The notes beneath the pieces were generated by a model. It was not told the origin of the DNA, searched no databases, and saw only the letters and a list, made by a program, of their open reading frames with translations. Shown here piece by piece: positions 12,180 through 24,282 of a stretch of DNA of 64,000 nucleotides; position 1 is the stretch's first letter; each line of letters begins with the position of its first letter. Source of the DNA: Alisma plantago-aquatica (lineage: Eukaryota > Streptophyta > Magnoliopsida > Alismatales > Alismataceae); contig OY856413.1 of NCBI GenBank assembly GCA_963693085.1, positions 105,468,501-105,532,500 on the forward strand, in the 5' to 3' direction. A program made the translations under genes and the position numbers.

Positions 12180-13300
12180 GGGTTATCCCAAAAATCAGGT
12201 CAGGGTCCAGCACAGATCATGTAAATTGGCCAACTCTGAAGGCAACTCTAGTTTATACATGACTGGTCCAATTTTCAAAATGATTAGATAGGGACCCATG
12301 TAACTAGGAGTTAGTTTGACTTGCTTTCCAAACCTCAACACACCTTTTCATGGTGAGACTTTCAAATAGACCTCATCTCCAACCTCAAACTAAAGTGGTC
12401 TATGTCATTTCTCTATATAGATTTTCTATCTATCCTGAGCAGCCTTCAACTATTATCTGATCATAGATATCTATTCTATTGTTTCTTCTACCAACTATGG
12501 ACCTAAATTTTGTAATTCTCCAACTTCATACCAAAAAATAGGAAATCTACACTTTCTCCCATACAGATCTCCATAAGGGGCCATGCCTAAGCTAGAATGT
12601 GACTGTTGTCATAAGAAAACTACATAAGACTAAGATGATTGTCCCAACTACCACTGGACCGCAAAACACATGCTCTTTGCATATTCTCTAGGTTCTAAAT
12701 TGTCCTTTATGACTGTCCAACTGTCTAAGGATGAAATGATGTGCTACATTTCAACTTTGTTCCCAAGGAATGTTGCAACTAATTCCAGATCCTGATTGTG
12801 AATTTGGGTTGTCTATCAGATATTATAGAAACAAGTATCCAGTGTAATCTGACTATCTCATATATATAGATCTTGGCTCACTTTGGAATATCCCAGGTTG
12901 TCTTAGATGGTAAGAAGTAAGAAGACGTAGTTAGCATGCCTACTGTTACCCATACAGAGTCTAAAACCACATGGTGTCTTAGGTAGTCCAACCACAAAAT
13001 CTATAGTAATATGCTCCCACTTCGATTCAAGGATAGGAAGTGATTGCAAAGTACTCGTTGGTTTTCAATGTCCATTCTTAACTTACTGACATACACCACA
13101 CGTAGCTACATACTCAGCCACATCCTTCTTAATACCTAACCACCAACACAATTCCTTAAGGTTCCTAATACATATTTGTGTTACCTTGATGCATTACATA
13201 AATAGAAGAATGAAATTCCTCAAGAATCTGCTTCTTTAACTCGGTGTCATCTGTCACACACAATCTATCATGTTGATACAATAACCCATCATCTAAATAT
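12180..13300 (-). pseudogene. Chromovirus integrase remnant
   Basis: The minus strand, read across frames, gives the integrase words of Tekay/Del-type gypsy elements. A zinc-finger tail and KWEHITIDFVVGLPKTP (around 13040-12960) hold the first catalytic Asp region. A FHPQTDGQSERT-like block follows (around 12750-12710). The C-terminal FEVGDEVYLKVSP, then GVLRF-KQ, motif lies at 12400-12300, and an ANLH-like end is near 12210. Integrase would insert the cDNA. Multiple stops and frameshifts make it dead. A chromodomain could not be read at the end. Confidence 0.75.
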
Positions 13301-13398
13301 CTAAACTTTTTCCTCTTTCCTTCAGTCATATCATGCATGATCTACTACAATTCCCTATCACTCTAATGAAGCTCCTTGATATGATCATTAGGTCTAAC

Positions 13399-13950
13399 CT
13401 ACATTTGTGCAATCATCCCACCTTGATTAGAGACATTCAGATCCAAATTCATCTCCTTCATTTCAACTAACAAGTCTCTTTTTGCACATGCCATTGAAAA
13501 CATTTCTATTGACGATGTTGACTTTCTACATAGAGAATCTACTACTATATTGGCCTTTCCAAGATGGTAATCAATGGTAACATCATAATCCTTTCTAAGC
13601 TCCAACATCTTCTCTATCTCAGGTTGAGATCCCTTTGTGTGAAAATGTACTTCAAACTCTTATGATCAGTAAAGATTTAACATGATTCACCATAAAGATA
13701 ATGACACCATGTCTTTAAGGCATGTACTACAGTTGCCAAATCAAAATCATGTGTGGGATAGTTCTCTCATTCTTCTTAAGTTTTCTAAGAGTATAGGCCA
13801 CCACCTTCCTTTCTTGCATAAGAACCCATCCCAAACCTCGCTTGGATGCATCACAGAACATCGCATAGCCTTATCTACCTCTGGTAATATCAAGATTAGT
13901 GTTGTGCTTAACTTGTTCTTTAGAGTTTGAAAACTTTTATCACACAATTC
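13399..13950 (-). pseudogene. Chromovirus RNase H remnant
   Basis: Two minus-strand pieces fit the gypsy RNase H. At 13947-13747 there is CDKSFQTLKNKLSTT and LPEVDKAMRCSV (the RT connection and the start of RNase H). At 13608-13399 there is MLELRKDYDVTIDYHLGKANIVVDSL, the usual LLKDYD-I-YHPGKANVVADALSRK end. The stretch between is frameshifted. RNase H degrades the RNA strand of the hybrid during reverse transcription. Confidence 0.8.
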
Positions 13951-14863
13951 AGACCAAACAAAAGGTACATCATTCCTTGTTAAGCATGTAAGAGGTGCTT
14001 CTATTTCACTGAAGTTTCCTATAAACCACTAATAATATCCTGCTAACCTCAGAAAACTTATGATATCAATAGAGGTTGTAGGTTTCTCCCATTGAAGAAT
14101 GGATTCCACCTTCTTCATGTCAACACTTACTCCTTCTCCTGATATGACATGTCTAATAAAAGATATTTCACCCAACCAAAACTCACATTTGCTGAATTTA
14201 GCATCAAGTTGATGTTGCCTTAAGAGCTGTAGGGATATCCTTAGATGTTTCTCATGTTGTTCTATGTCTATGGAATATATAATAATAATGCCTATAAAGA
14301 CAACTATAAACTGATCTAGATATAGTCTGAAAACCCTACACATCAAGTCCATAAAGGTTGTAGGGGCATTTGTTAGTCCAAAAGGTATAGCTACAAACTC
14401 ATAATGTCCATATCTTGTTCTGAATACTGACTTAGGTACATCTAATGCCTTTATCCTTAGTTGATGATATCCTGATATGAGGTCTATCTTTCAAAAGATT
14501 GTTTATTACATAGTTGATCAAACAGGTCATCAATCCTAGGAAAAGGATATTTATTCTTAACTATTATCTTATTCAGTTGCCTATAGTCTATGCATAACTG
14601 CATGGTTCCATCCTACTTTTTCATGAACAGTACTGGATCTCCCCAAGGTGATGTATGAGGTTGAATAAATCCTTTGTCCAGCAACTCCTGTAACTAGGTT
14701 TCAATTCCTTCAGCTTTGCAGGTGTCATTCTATAGGCAAGTAGTGTTATTGAGTGACTACTAGGTAAAATTTGTATCTCAAAGTCAATATCCCGTTCAGG
14801 TGGTAGACCTGGTAACTCATTAGGAAATATATCTGGAAACTCACATAATATTGAAAAATCCAT
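13951..14863 (-). pseudogene. Chromovirus reverse transcriptase remnant
   Basis: The 14863-14621 piece carries CEFPDIFPNELPGLPPERD and AYRMTPAKLKELK, the conserved start of gypsy RT. The 14352-14029 piece carries [15 protein letters not shown], then a [12 protein letters not shown] block, [19 protein letters not shown] and FLRLAGYY. The catalytic block that should read FIDDILIYS instead reads FIGIIIIYS, so both catalytic aspartates are lost. Frameshifts separate the two pieces. RT copies the element RNA into DNA; this copy cannot. Confidence 0.88.
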
Positions 14864-14938
14864 TATACTGATTGTTCATTTATCTACCCTAGCATCCAGT
14901 ACATGTGCTAAAAAGGCCTCAAACCCCTTTCTCATCAT

Positions 14939-15352
14939 CTAATCAGCTACATTAGATGATATTATACATGTGGGTAAGACTTTCCTATATTTGGTAAAGA
15001 CACATGAAAAAACACCTTGTTGAAAGATAGCTTCTTTCTTCCAACAATATAAATGGACATGATACATCTCAAGGCAGTTCATACCCAAAATAATTTGAAA
15101 AGAGTTAATATCTAAGGGTATGATATTAACTATTATTGTATAACAACTAAAGCTTAACAGACATCCAGGGCATACCTTTGTCAAAATTGATGATTCACCT
15201 AATGGAACTCTTAACAACAATTCATAAGATAAATCTTGGGTTAAAAGGTTTAATCCACTAACTATCGATCTTTGAATGGAAGAATGTGTCGCACCAGGAT
15301 CTACCAATATTGAAATTGAAATGTTGTTAAAGAGAAGCATATCACCTATCAC
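14939..15352 (-). pseudogene. Chromovirus aspartic protease remnant (RVP_2 type)
   Basis: A 137-residue open stretch on the minus strand contains ISILVDPGATHSSI, the counterpart of the LFDSGATHSFI active site, here with Pro in place of Ser. The later LGMNCLEMYHV word matches the usual LGMDWL motif. The protease cleaves Gag-Pol. It lies between gag (to the right) and RT (to the left), as expected on the minus strand. Confidence 0.8.
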
Positions 15353-15559
15353 AATTATGGGTGATACTACACCTTATGTTGTGTCACTGAGAAGAAGTGT
15401 CATGTGGCTCTCCCTCTACCATGTTGTCCTGGTTGTCCACTACTGGTACTTGGTGCTCCCCCTCTAGAACCTGAAGCCACTGACGAACTTGCCCCTCTAA
15501 TTGGAGTCTACCTCTGTGGTGTCTAAAATTGTAATTGTGAACCTTGTTCAGAAATAAAC

Positions 15560-16520
15560 TGAAGCTTTAGGAAGTTCCTTTTTATGTGTCACATTTTTCC
15601 ATAGTGATAGCACGCTTGTGTAGTGACTCCCCAATACTATCCAGAGTGTACCCTACATAGTTGTCACACATGTCTGTATCTTATCTCTGCGGACCTATCA
15701 CTAACACTGATGATCCTGAAGACCTTGTTGGAGGTGTCCACCTGGGTGATGTATTCCATCTACTAGAGTTGAACCTTCCTCCACTCTGTGAAGAACTATA
15801 TCATTGTCTTCCAAAACAACCAAGTCATGTCCTATCTTTGAAAAGAATCCACCACTTCCCATGTATCCACCGCTACTCTGTCCTCTACTACCAAAGTCTC
15901 CAGGTCTTTTCTTGCTCTTAGACTGCATATCAACATTAACTAACTCTTCTACACGTCTTGTTGTTTCACCAAATTCTCCAAAATTTTATGTCTCTTTGAC
16001 CAATGGTTGATATAGTGTGTCTAATCTCTGATCTTAATCCTTGTGTAAATCTTCTACACTTCTCTACATCATCTAGCACAAGTAGTGGGTAGAAATTAAC
16101 CAAGCTTTTAAAGTATGCCTCATACTCCCCAATTGTCATACTACCTTGTCTGATATTCTCCAACTATTTGATCTTATCACTTAAGAAGGTAGGAGGAAAA
16201 TATTTAACATGAAACTCATCCACAAAATCCCTCCATGTTATCATTGTATTTCTCCTATTATCTTATACTCCATGCCACCACAAATCAACATCTCCTTTGA
16301 GTAGATAGACCACATGATTGATTTTCTTATCCTATGATAACTCCATTAGGCAAAAGACCTTTTCCAATTGTTGAATACACACCTCCACCATAGTTGGATC
16401 TGTTGTTCTAGAAAATTTAGTCCCACCAAGTTTCTTTACCAGCTCATAGGATCTCATTAGATCTTTACTGGAAGATGAAGATCTCTTGTCCATGTTATAT
16501 TTTTCTTTTGTCATCATAAA
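15560..16520 (-). pseudogene. Chromovirus gag remnant
   Basis: Minus-strand pieces follow Gag order. MMTKEKYNMDKRSSSS (16517) is the N-terminal side. A capsid block reads WRDFVDEFHVKYFPPTFLSD (about 16250-16180). RQGSMTIGEYEAYFKSLVNF (16160-16080) is followed by CRRFTQGLRSEIR. A Gly/Ser-rich linker (15928-15701) comes next. A damaged zinc knuckle CYHYGKM-HIKRN sits near 15620-15580, its second Cys replaced by Tyr and a stop where Gly is expected. In-frame stops are present. Confidence 0.82.
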
Positions 16521-16749
16521 AATATGCTACATCCTTATTGCCTCATTATCTTCTCCATCTTGATTCATTGCTTGAGGGTCAGGGCCATAATGGATCTCAT
16601 CTTGTTCCATTTTGCAATCCTCTTCATTCCATCTTCATATCCATATCAGAGCACATCTGTTAGAAAATTGCAGTTCAAAGAGGAAAGCATCCTAATCCTA
16701 TCGATCTCTTATCAGCCTTGTCCCAAACCTAAACTCATTTTAGGTTCAA

Positions 16750-16766
16750 CCTATGCTCTGATACCA
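16750..16766 (-). other. Primer-binding site of the chromovirus, tRNA-iMet type
   Basis: On the minus strand this reads tggtatcagagcatagg, matching the initiator-Met tRNA primer class over its first 12 bases. Six bases separate it from the inferred LTR end at 16773, a slightly long gap. Confidence 0.8.
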
Positions 16767-16772
16767 AACATT

Positions 16773-17618
16773 TGATGTGACATAAACCCAATAACCAGGG
16801 TTAGGGCCCGCCAAGCATGGATTACTAATAACCATCAGACTTTAATGAATTAGAATCAATCAACCATAACTTTTCCTTTTCTCATCTATATAGTTAAATC
16901 ATTTAGCAAACTTGCAATATCTCGGTTAAACATAACATTTAGATTACAATAGAGTGCAACTTTTACATAGAAGAAAATGCTCACATTTAATATACATCAA
17001 GTACAACTCATTACAAACTGTTCTCCTATCTCACACATACATTCCCAAGATCCATAGGAAGGATAAGAGACCATCTATCTATTCTAACTACTTCTTCTTC
17101 AGGGCCTCTAATCTACTCTTAATTAAAACTAGCTTCTGTCTCCTTGGGAAGAGCTAATCCTTTACCTGAAAAAAAAATTTAGTAGGTTGATGAGCTACCG
17201 GCTCAGTGGATAGAAAATCAATAGGTAATCAAGGTATTTATGATGTTTACAATTAATAGAAATTAAATGCAAAGCATGAAAGAATGGAAGTTTAAAAACT
17301 ATAAATCACTCATCATGGCACTTGAACAGATACTAAATACAATAAAAGGATAATCTAACCATTCACATTATTTGTAATTCATATATTACGCCACTGGACC
17401 CACATGAGGTGTGCTACAACATGTGGAAGTATCACCGCAAGCTAGGATTTCATTGTACAAGACTTAGAAGCATGCCTGGGATCCAAAGTATGTAATCTCA
17501 ATAACATGTTTGTAGATGGCACTGGCACATCTGCCTCTTGGTGCCTACTGAAGATCTCCATTGATCATCACAAAATAGACTTCAGGTACCACTAGCATTT
17601 GCAATTAATGTTGGATAC
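16773..17618 (-). repeat. Right (5') LTR of the chromovirus, U5 side
   Basis: It begins tgatgtgacataaaccc on the plus strand next to the primer site, so on the minus strand the LTR ends in CA. It is non-coding and interrupted at 17618 by the Athila/Tat element; it resumes at 25734. The duplicated bases gatac/tatac flank that insertion. Confidence 0.7.
17614..17618. repeat. Target-site duplication, left copy (gatac)
   Basis: gatac precedes the TG start at 17619. The right copy at 25729-25733 reads tatac, one mismatch, consistent with an older insertion. Confidence 0.65.
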
Positions 17619-19072
17619 TGATGGGGCTACAAATGTTGTACCAAGAAAAACCCTAAGAAAAATCTCGTAGGTTTACCAAAATTAGTGCACTGATTCCCCA
17701 CTCTACACGAGATGAAGCCTTATTGCATTATACTTAAGGATCAAACCCAAAGGATAACCTTTTTAAGTAGTTAAATATATTTTAGAAATAAAAAGAGTAA
17801 TATTTATCATTAGATAGTTGAATGATTGATTAAACTAAATTGTCGCCAAAAGAAAAAGAGATTAAAGAGATAAATAATACATAATAAAGATCACCAGGGC
17901 ATGGGGTTTCCCTACCTGGGCATGCTTAATTATCTTAATAAGATCTAACTCTCCAATATGTGTTGCTAAATCCAGACTTAGTTGTTGCATCCTCATAAGA
18001 TACAGGTCGATGCCTAGTACAAACACCCTTAGAACCGACCATCATCGGCATCCAAGTTCCTTTCCTATGTTATTGAACTCATTTACTTACAAACGACCAT
18101 CATCGACATGTAGTAGATCAAAGTCCAAAAACTTCACAATCCGTTGTTGATAGCTCAGGGAGATAATAAGATCATTATGTTGTTCTAATCATGCTCACAA
18201 CATCCTACATATACATGATTACAACTAAAATGTAGAACAAGTCATCAATTTGCAAAGTAAGGCATTGAGCAGAGTGATACTTTATTTAGAAACTATATTA
18301 TCAAGTTTAGATACAAGCTAAAATAAAATATGAGCGATCAGGGCTAGTCCTCATGTCCCATCACAAAGTGTCTACTCGCTCATGGTGAGGGACAACAACA
18401 AAGAGATAGTAGAAAAGAGGGAGATCGCCATGACGCTTGGTGCGGCCACTGCCTCCTTGCTCCCTGCTATGGTTTGTGTTGTAGAATGTGGCTTCTAATC
18501 ACCAATCAGAGATCCCTTGAATAGACGATAATGGTTCCCTTTTATAGATGCATTCCTTGCCTCCCAGAACCCTAAAGCTGAATGCTTGCAGTCGAAGGCA
18601 TCTTCTTGCATGGCCCATACCCGGTCCAACAGGTGACTCACATGGGTTTCTCAATTTGAACCTCGCGTCCAGTCCTCTGGCAAGCCAACATGGATGAACC
18701 AGAATGGGCTCGATGTTGGGAGTACGCATTAGGACACCGAAATAAAGAAGACTTTGGGTGAAGAATGGCTCGAGTCCGGAGAATGGTAGAACCGCTCGCT
18801 TGACTAGGTGGTTGGAAGGAGATCAAAAGGAAAGCTTTTGGGCCTTCCTACCCTTAAGGCATAACATTTTGAGGGTTTAATCATCCACCTAGGTGTCAAG
18901 GTGCAACTTTGGATAATTCTACATGAAATTTATATAAAAATGCATTAAAATATGAAAAAGGGAAAATAATTGCATTTAAGTGAATATAAAGCTAAAACTA
19001 GGAAATAAAGACACAACAACCCCTAAAAGTGGATAAAACAACATGTAAAAATGGGTAAAAATATACTCGTCA
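17619..19072 (-). repeat. 3' LTR of the Athila/Tat element
   Basis: This 1454-bp sequence aligns with 24283-25728: both start tgatg-ggctacaaatgtt and end aaaatatactc-tca. On the minus strand it keeps a good TATA box, tctataaaaggg (18549-18538). Short frames at 18499-18826 are not genes. Confidence 0.9.
18538..18549 (-). promoter_or_regulatory. TATA box in the 3' LTR
   Basis: The minus strand reads tctataaaaggg. The equivalent position in the 5' LTR (25208-25197) reads tctacaaaatgg, so the promoter-bearing LTR has lost the consensus. Confidence 0.6.
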
Positions 19073-21402
19073 AACTACCACAAACATAATCCTTTGCTCG
19101 TCCTAAGTAAAGCAAAATAAGAAGGAAATCAAGAATTGATACTAAGTTTCAGGTCTTCCTCTCCCAATCAAGTAAACCTCATAGTCCCCTTTCCACCATT
19201 TTTGGCCAAGCGACCCTAATCCTTAGGGGTCACATAGTCACACTTTTCCATCCCCCAACTGGGGCTTGTTCCTCTAACCTCTAGACCTCAAAACATGCAA
19301 AGAACTGCTTTCATATCAATAATACTCATAATCTATTTGCGCAAGTAGAAGTAAGCACAAGCCATCGCTATTAGGCTGATTGGGAGAGAATTTTGATAAC
19401 TCCCCTAGGTGTGAAAATTGGATGAAAGGGGGAGAAAGACATGGCATGAACCTAATTCCCTGACCTCTCCCCTATTCGACTCGATATCTGATATTGGATT
19501 TAGTAATTTTATTTTGTCCCTCCTCTATTAGACTCGGGAATTTTTATTTGTTTGTGGTTACATTGACCACATGTTTTCATTTGGGGTCATTGGCCTCTTT
19601 TATTCATGCATGCCTGTGGATAAAAATTGGAAAGAGAATATCCATGGAAGTGATGCCACTACAAACTTAGGGTTTGGCATATGATCAAAATTTCATTTTT
19701 ATTCTTTGTAGATGGCTAATAGGTAAGAAGTGATGAAAGAGAAGTGGGGTCAAGATGCTAACTTGTGCTCCTTCATTTTATTACTGCATTGGAATCAGAT
19801 CATCGTATTATATCGGTTAATTCAGTTAATATATAGGGTAATGGGGTGTTCACAAATATCATTACAAGTCATGTTGAAGGAACATGTGGCATGACCTTTT
19901 AGATCCCATATGCTTGTCATCACTTCTAAGGGGGAGGGATGCTCGATTGTTTTCATTGGGGTCCAGAACTATTCAAAACATGTTTATCCTGCAAATTCCT
20001 TTTGCATGGTTATCTTAAGAACAAGAAAAAAGAGATAGTTCATTGATATATTTTCCATTTTTAATATACATCAGAGTGATCGGTTAGATAATGGTCACAC
20101 AACTCACGCAAAAAATTGAAAAAAATAGAAAACAAGACAGATGCAAATAAAAGGATGAAAAAGAAGAAGAAGTGTTTGAGGATGAAAAAGAACAGGAAAG
20201 GTTAGAGTTGAGGTGTTGGAGAAGGATGACATACCACCCACTCCCAACTTCAAGATTCTACCCGTCCTCGAGGAGAAAGAAGTTAGAGATTAAGGGGAGT
20301 TGATATGGAGAGTGGGGTAGGTAGATATGAGGGGTGTTGCTCATCCAAGAGCACACAATAGAACCATGGGTGAGGGTTCATCTTCCATTAGAAGTTCCCA
20401 CATCCTGGACTGGTCGTAGCCACTAGTTGTCATGAACTTCATTGGGTGGAGGCAATGGTTCCCTAGGTCGCATGCCCCATTCTTCATGGCGTGCCCTTAT
20501 CTAACACTCTTCTTCTAGGGAGAAGGTCAGCTGATCATGCAACCAATTGATCAGTGGGTTTGGGTCTGGTGTTGGCATCCATTGGAAATGTTCTGGTGTT
20601 CGAACCAAAGATCCCAGGGGATGCATGTTCCATGGGAGTAATATCATTGTAGATGTTTGTCAAAAGGGATCTCATCGGCCGGTGGAGGGCCTCCACCTCC
20701 TTTTTGGAGTATGTCGTTAATGTAGATTTTTTCTACCACTACAAGTGATGTTGATGCATGATAGAGATGGAAGTAAGGGCTTTGCTTGATCATCGTAAGG
20801 TTCTGGTGTTACCAAGACATATGCTTTGCCCGTTATATAGTGCACCGAGGAGATGTTACGAGTCCCACAAAAGGAACTGGCAGTTACGCCATGCACACGT
20901 TATCCCTAATGCGTAGGAATTTCACATCACTTGTCACTTGGAAGATCCTAAACAAAATATGGCAGAGAATATTCATAATTGGAGTGAGATAAAAATGGTT
21001 GCTATTTCCAAGGAATAATATTTCTCAAAAAAGATAAGGACAATTTATTTTGTAAGAAAGAGATAAAATTAGTAATGGAAAACATAAAGATCAATCTCAT
21101 TGATCCATGTATTCCATTCACCACATCTCTCATCAATTTGCAAGATTGTGAGATCTCTATTCTATCAATTGAGTGACTAGAAGCCTGGAGTTTATGCAAG
21201 GGCGAGAGAATATCATCATGAAAATTGTCTATCACTTCAGTTAACCCATATATGGCTATAAAGGTGTGATACTCTACCTTCTCCTCCTTTTATCCTTACC
21301 CTCTTACTCTCGGAATGAATTTATCAAGATAAAATAATTGACTAAAATAATAGAAATAAACTAAAAGCCAAAAGAAAAAGAATAGAAAAGAGAAAGTGGA
21401 TC
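19073..21402 (-). other. 3' non-coding region of the Athila/Tat element
   Basis: About 2.3 kb without recognisable protein. Next to the LTR (19080-19130), the minus strand has aggacgagcaaaggattatgtttgtggtagtt, shown here only as landmark words: aggacgagcaaag, then tttgtggtagtt. These are the conserved pre-LTR and polypurine-like words of this group. The ggaggcaaccc word at 21403-21413 marks its upstream edge. Ordinary open frames here (20786-21235) look like chance. Confidence 0.55.
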
Positions 21403-21629
21403 GGGTTGCCTCCTAGAAAGTGTCCCTATTTAGCGTCACAGGCTCCACGATAGTAATCATTTGCAAGTGGTACCAACGGATACGGTATCCAAACCCTTAT
21501 CCTCCAAACCTATGGGACCTAGATCATGGCTAGGAGATGTGCATGGATTGTCTGTGAGTATGACTTAGGAATCTTGATCAGCATCTTGCAAGCATGACTG
21601 TTGTAGTTCCAATGTACCTTACGCCTTGA

Positions 21630-21966
21630 AAGCTTCAATCAAATTTTGTTCCCTCTTCGGATCTTCAATAACTCGGTACTCAATAGTCTTCTTTCCTAGT
21701 TGTAGAACAAGTTTATCAGCTTCAACATCCACTAGAGTTCATTTGATTGCTAGGAATGGTCTTCCCAAAATGAGGGGGAACCAGTTGTCTTCTTTGATGT
21801 GCATGACCACAAAATCACATGGGACATAGGTATCATGACTTAGTTTCACAGGGACATCTACAATAATTCCCAGGGGTTTGGTGACGGATGCATTCGCCAA
21901 ATGAATGGTCATTGTTTTGGGTAGAAGTTCGAAGAACCTTAGGCATTGATATAAGGTGTAAGACAT
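21630..21966 (-). pseudogene. Athila/Tat protease remnant
   Basis: A 75-residue minus-strand stretch gives TMTIHLANASVTKPLGIIVDV, then PCDFVVMHI and WFPLILGRPFLAIK. This is the diagnostic tail of the Athila/Tat aspartic protease, usually ...GI-EDV-VKV, then DF-V-D and VPLILGRPFLAT. It continues in a second frame with VDVEADKLVLQLGKKT. The active-site D-S/T-G lies upstream, where the frame is broken. Nothing resembling RT follows. Confidence 0.8.
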
Positions 21967-22069
21967 AATGGATATGCTAGCACCTAAGTCAATGAGTCAC
22001 TTTATGTATGTGTCATAGCACAAAAGACAATCAATCTCGAAGGAACTGAGATCTTTCTACTTCTAGGGC

Positions 22070-24170
22070 ATCTGATTTTAAACTATGTCAGAAGCTTCTT
22101 GTATAAGTTTCATGGTCTTGAGGTCTTCAGTTGTATATTTTTTGGAGAGTAAGGTTTTGAGGTATTTGCTCCAAGATGGTATTTCGGACAAGGCGTCGAG
22201 GAATGGGATGTCGACATGTAGCTTCTTCATGGTTTCTTTAAATTTTATGAGTCGATCATCCAACTTGGTTTGTTTGAGACACCCTATGTTAAGTATTCAT
22301 GGAATATAAATGGGGCTTGTGGGAGCTTTGGAGTTGCGTGGTTGATATGCTTCCATTGCATTCCCACTGAAGTTCGACTGTATTGGAATCATGGGAAATT
22401 TTGTTGCCTAATTCTCTAGATGGTTGACTGAGTATCGTGGAGATTAAATTGAGGTGATCTTGGTTCCATCGTCTGTGGTGGAATCAAGAGGTGTGATATA
22501 CACATTCCCTGACATGGTCGTCGCCGCATTTAGCTGCTCCAGATGCTTAGGGTTGTTTTCTGCCTGTCCAATGATCATGCCCGTTGGAGGTTTTTGACTA
22601 GAGGACAATCAAGCAATCTGAGATTCCAATGCCTTTCGGTTTGTTGTAGCGTTAGCGAGTTGAGTTTGGTATGATGCCATCATCTCTTGAAGCATTTTCA
22701 TTGGGTCATGTGTTGGTGCAACTTCAATCTGTAGTGATGGGGCTTGATTTGGGTTCTAGAATTATTTTTGTTGTTGGTAGTTTTGATTGGGGAAATTGAA
22801 CCTGAAGTTTCCCTGGTTGCGCAGGCCATTGTAATTCATTAGCGCTCTCGCCTAATCATTTTGTATTGAGGAATGATTTGGTCCTTCGACTATTATGGGG
22901 TTCCCATTTTGAAAGCATGGATGAGTGTGATCTTGGTTTGGTTTATAGTACTCTTATCCTAGAATGTTGTGGATTGACTTCACATCTTCGACCTGAGTAA
23001 CTATGTACTGTTGGCCAGTCTAAAGTTCGTGAAATGAAGGATATAATTGTTGGCAGTGAACGGTGTTGTGGTCAACTGCATGATAGAATTCTCACAAAGG
23101 CCCAATGATTTACACTTGGGGAGTCTAGTTCTTTCTCTCATACGCACTGAAGGACTTCTTAAGGTTTTCTTGTTGAAAAGAGAGTGTTATCAATGTTTCA
23201 GAGATGGATTTGAGTTCTGTTCGATCTTCCACCATGGCCACCTTAAGAACACCCTTGCCCGAAGGCCTAGTCTAGTGGTCTGATTTTCTTTCATAAGGTT
23301 GATGATCTTGAGGGCACTATTGAAACTCTACCGCATGAAATTTCCTTTGGAAGAGGAGTAAAAAAAAATCATCTCATCATCAACTCCTAGATAAAAGAAT
23401 TAAATTATTTGATTCTCAGGGATGTCGTGATGTAGAAAATTGCATAGGAGTTTATTGAATCACTCACATGCTTCATAAAGGGATTCCTTGGGTACTTGGT
23501 TGAACCTTCTAATTTTTCCCTAGATCGAGTATGTCATTGGGGGGGTGGGTAAATTATTATAGGAATTTGTTCTCTAAGGCCACCCAGATGTTGATCGGGT
23601 CTCCTCGAAGAGCATTGTACCATGATCTAGATTTATCCATCACGGAGTACCCGAAGAGTTGGAGTCACATGGCATTGTCATTGGTGCCTATCGGCTTCAT
23701 CATCGAGCAAAGGTCAATGAATTTAAGAAGATGTTCTTGACAGTCGTCTCTGATTCTTCCTATAAAGGTGGAGTTTTGCAACAAGTTGACCCATTGGGAT
23801 TTGCTCTCAATTGGCTCGTCTGGGGGTTGGATTGGATGAGGTGCCTTTGTGGATGAAGAAATACTATAGTTCTTTCGCACATTCTGTGGCTTGATTCACT
23901 TCTAGGTTGGTCTTGAACTCAGCCTCCGCTTGTTCTCTAGCTGCCGTAGTGAGTTATTCTCACTAGGTCACGGTCATTTTGGAAATGTGTGCTTGGATTG
24001 ATACTTTTGCAGCCTCCGTGTCTACCATGGCTCTCTCCTTGCAAAGATTTCTGAAGGTTCTCTTGATTTTAGGATTGAAAGGAAATTTAGAGTCAAGACT
24101 CCTAGATCTTCGTATTGACTAGAAGTTCCTAAAAGGAGAAAGGGCAATTGTGAGTGATGTGATTTGTTCT
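22070..24170 (-). pseudogene. Athila/Tat gag remnant
   Basis: In minus-strand order: a start-side block LDSKFPFNPKIKRTF (about 24100), then the capsid block NPIESKSQWVNLLQNSTF-G with CQEHLLKFIDLCSMMKPIGT (23820-23665), matching the DPHAHL-FLE-CDT-K-NGV motif. A Gln-rich NYQQQK stretch follows (about 22790-22760). Last is FKETMKKLHVDIPFLDALSEI with YLKTLLSKK (22230-22120), the conserved FKKLHINIPF-EAL block. Gag assembles the particle. Stops and frameshifts break it throughout. Confidence 0.8.
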
Positions 24171-24261
24171 AGAGTATTTTCAATATCATCAAGAAAAATA
24201 AATAAATAAAAAGAAAAACCCTAATTACACATACTTCTGAAAATATTTGACTACCGTTTTT

Positions 24262-24277
24262 CCCAGCAATGGTGCCA
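24262..24277 (-). other. Primer-binding site of the Athila/Tat element
   Basis: The minus strand reads tggcaccattgctggg, five bases from the LTR end. It resembles the tggcgccgttgccgggg primer class typical of Athila and Tat elements, with three transition-like changes. Confidence 0.75.
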
Positions 24278-24282
24278 ATTTT

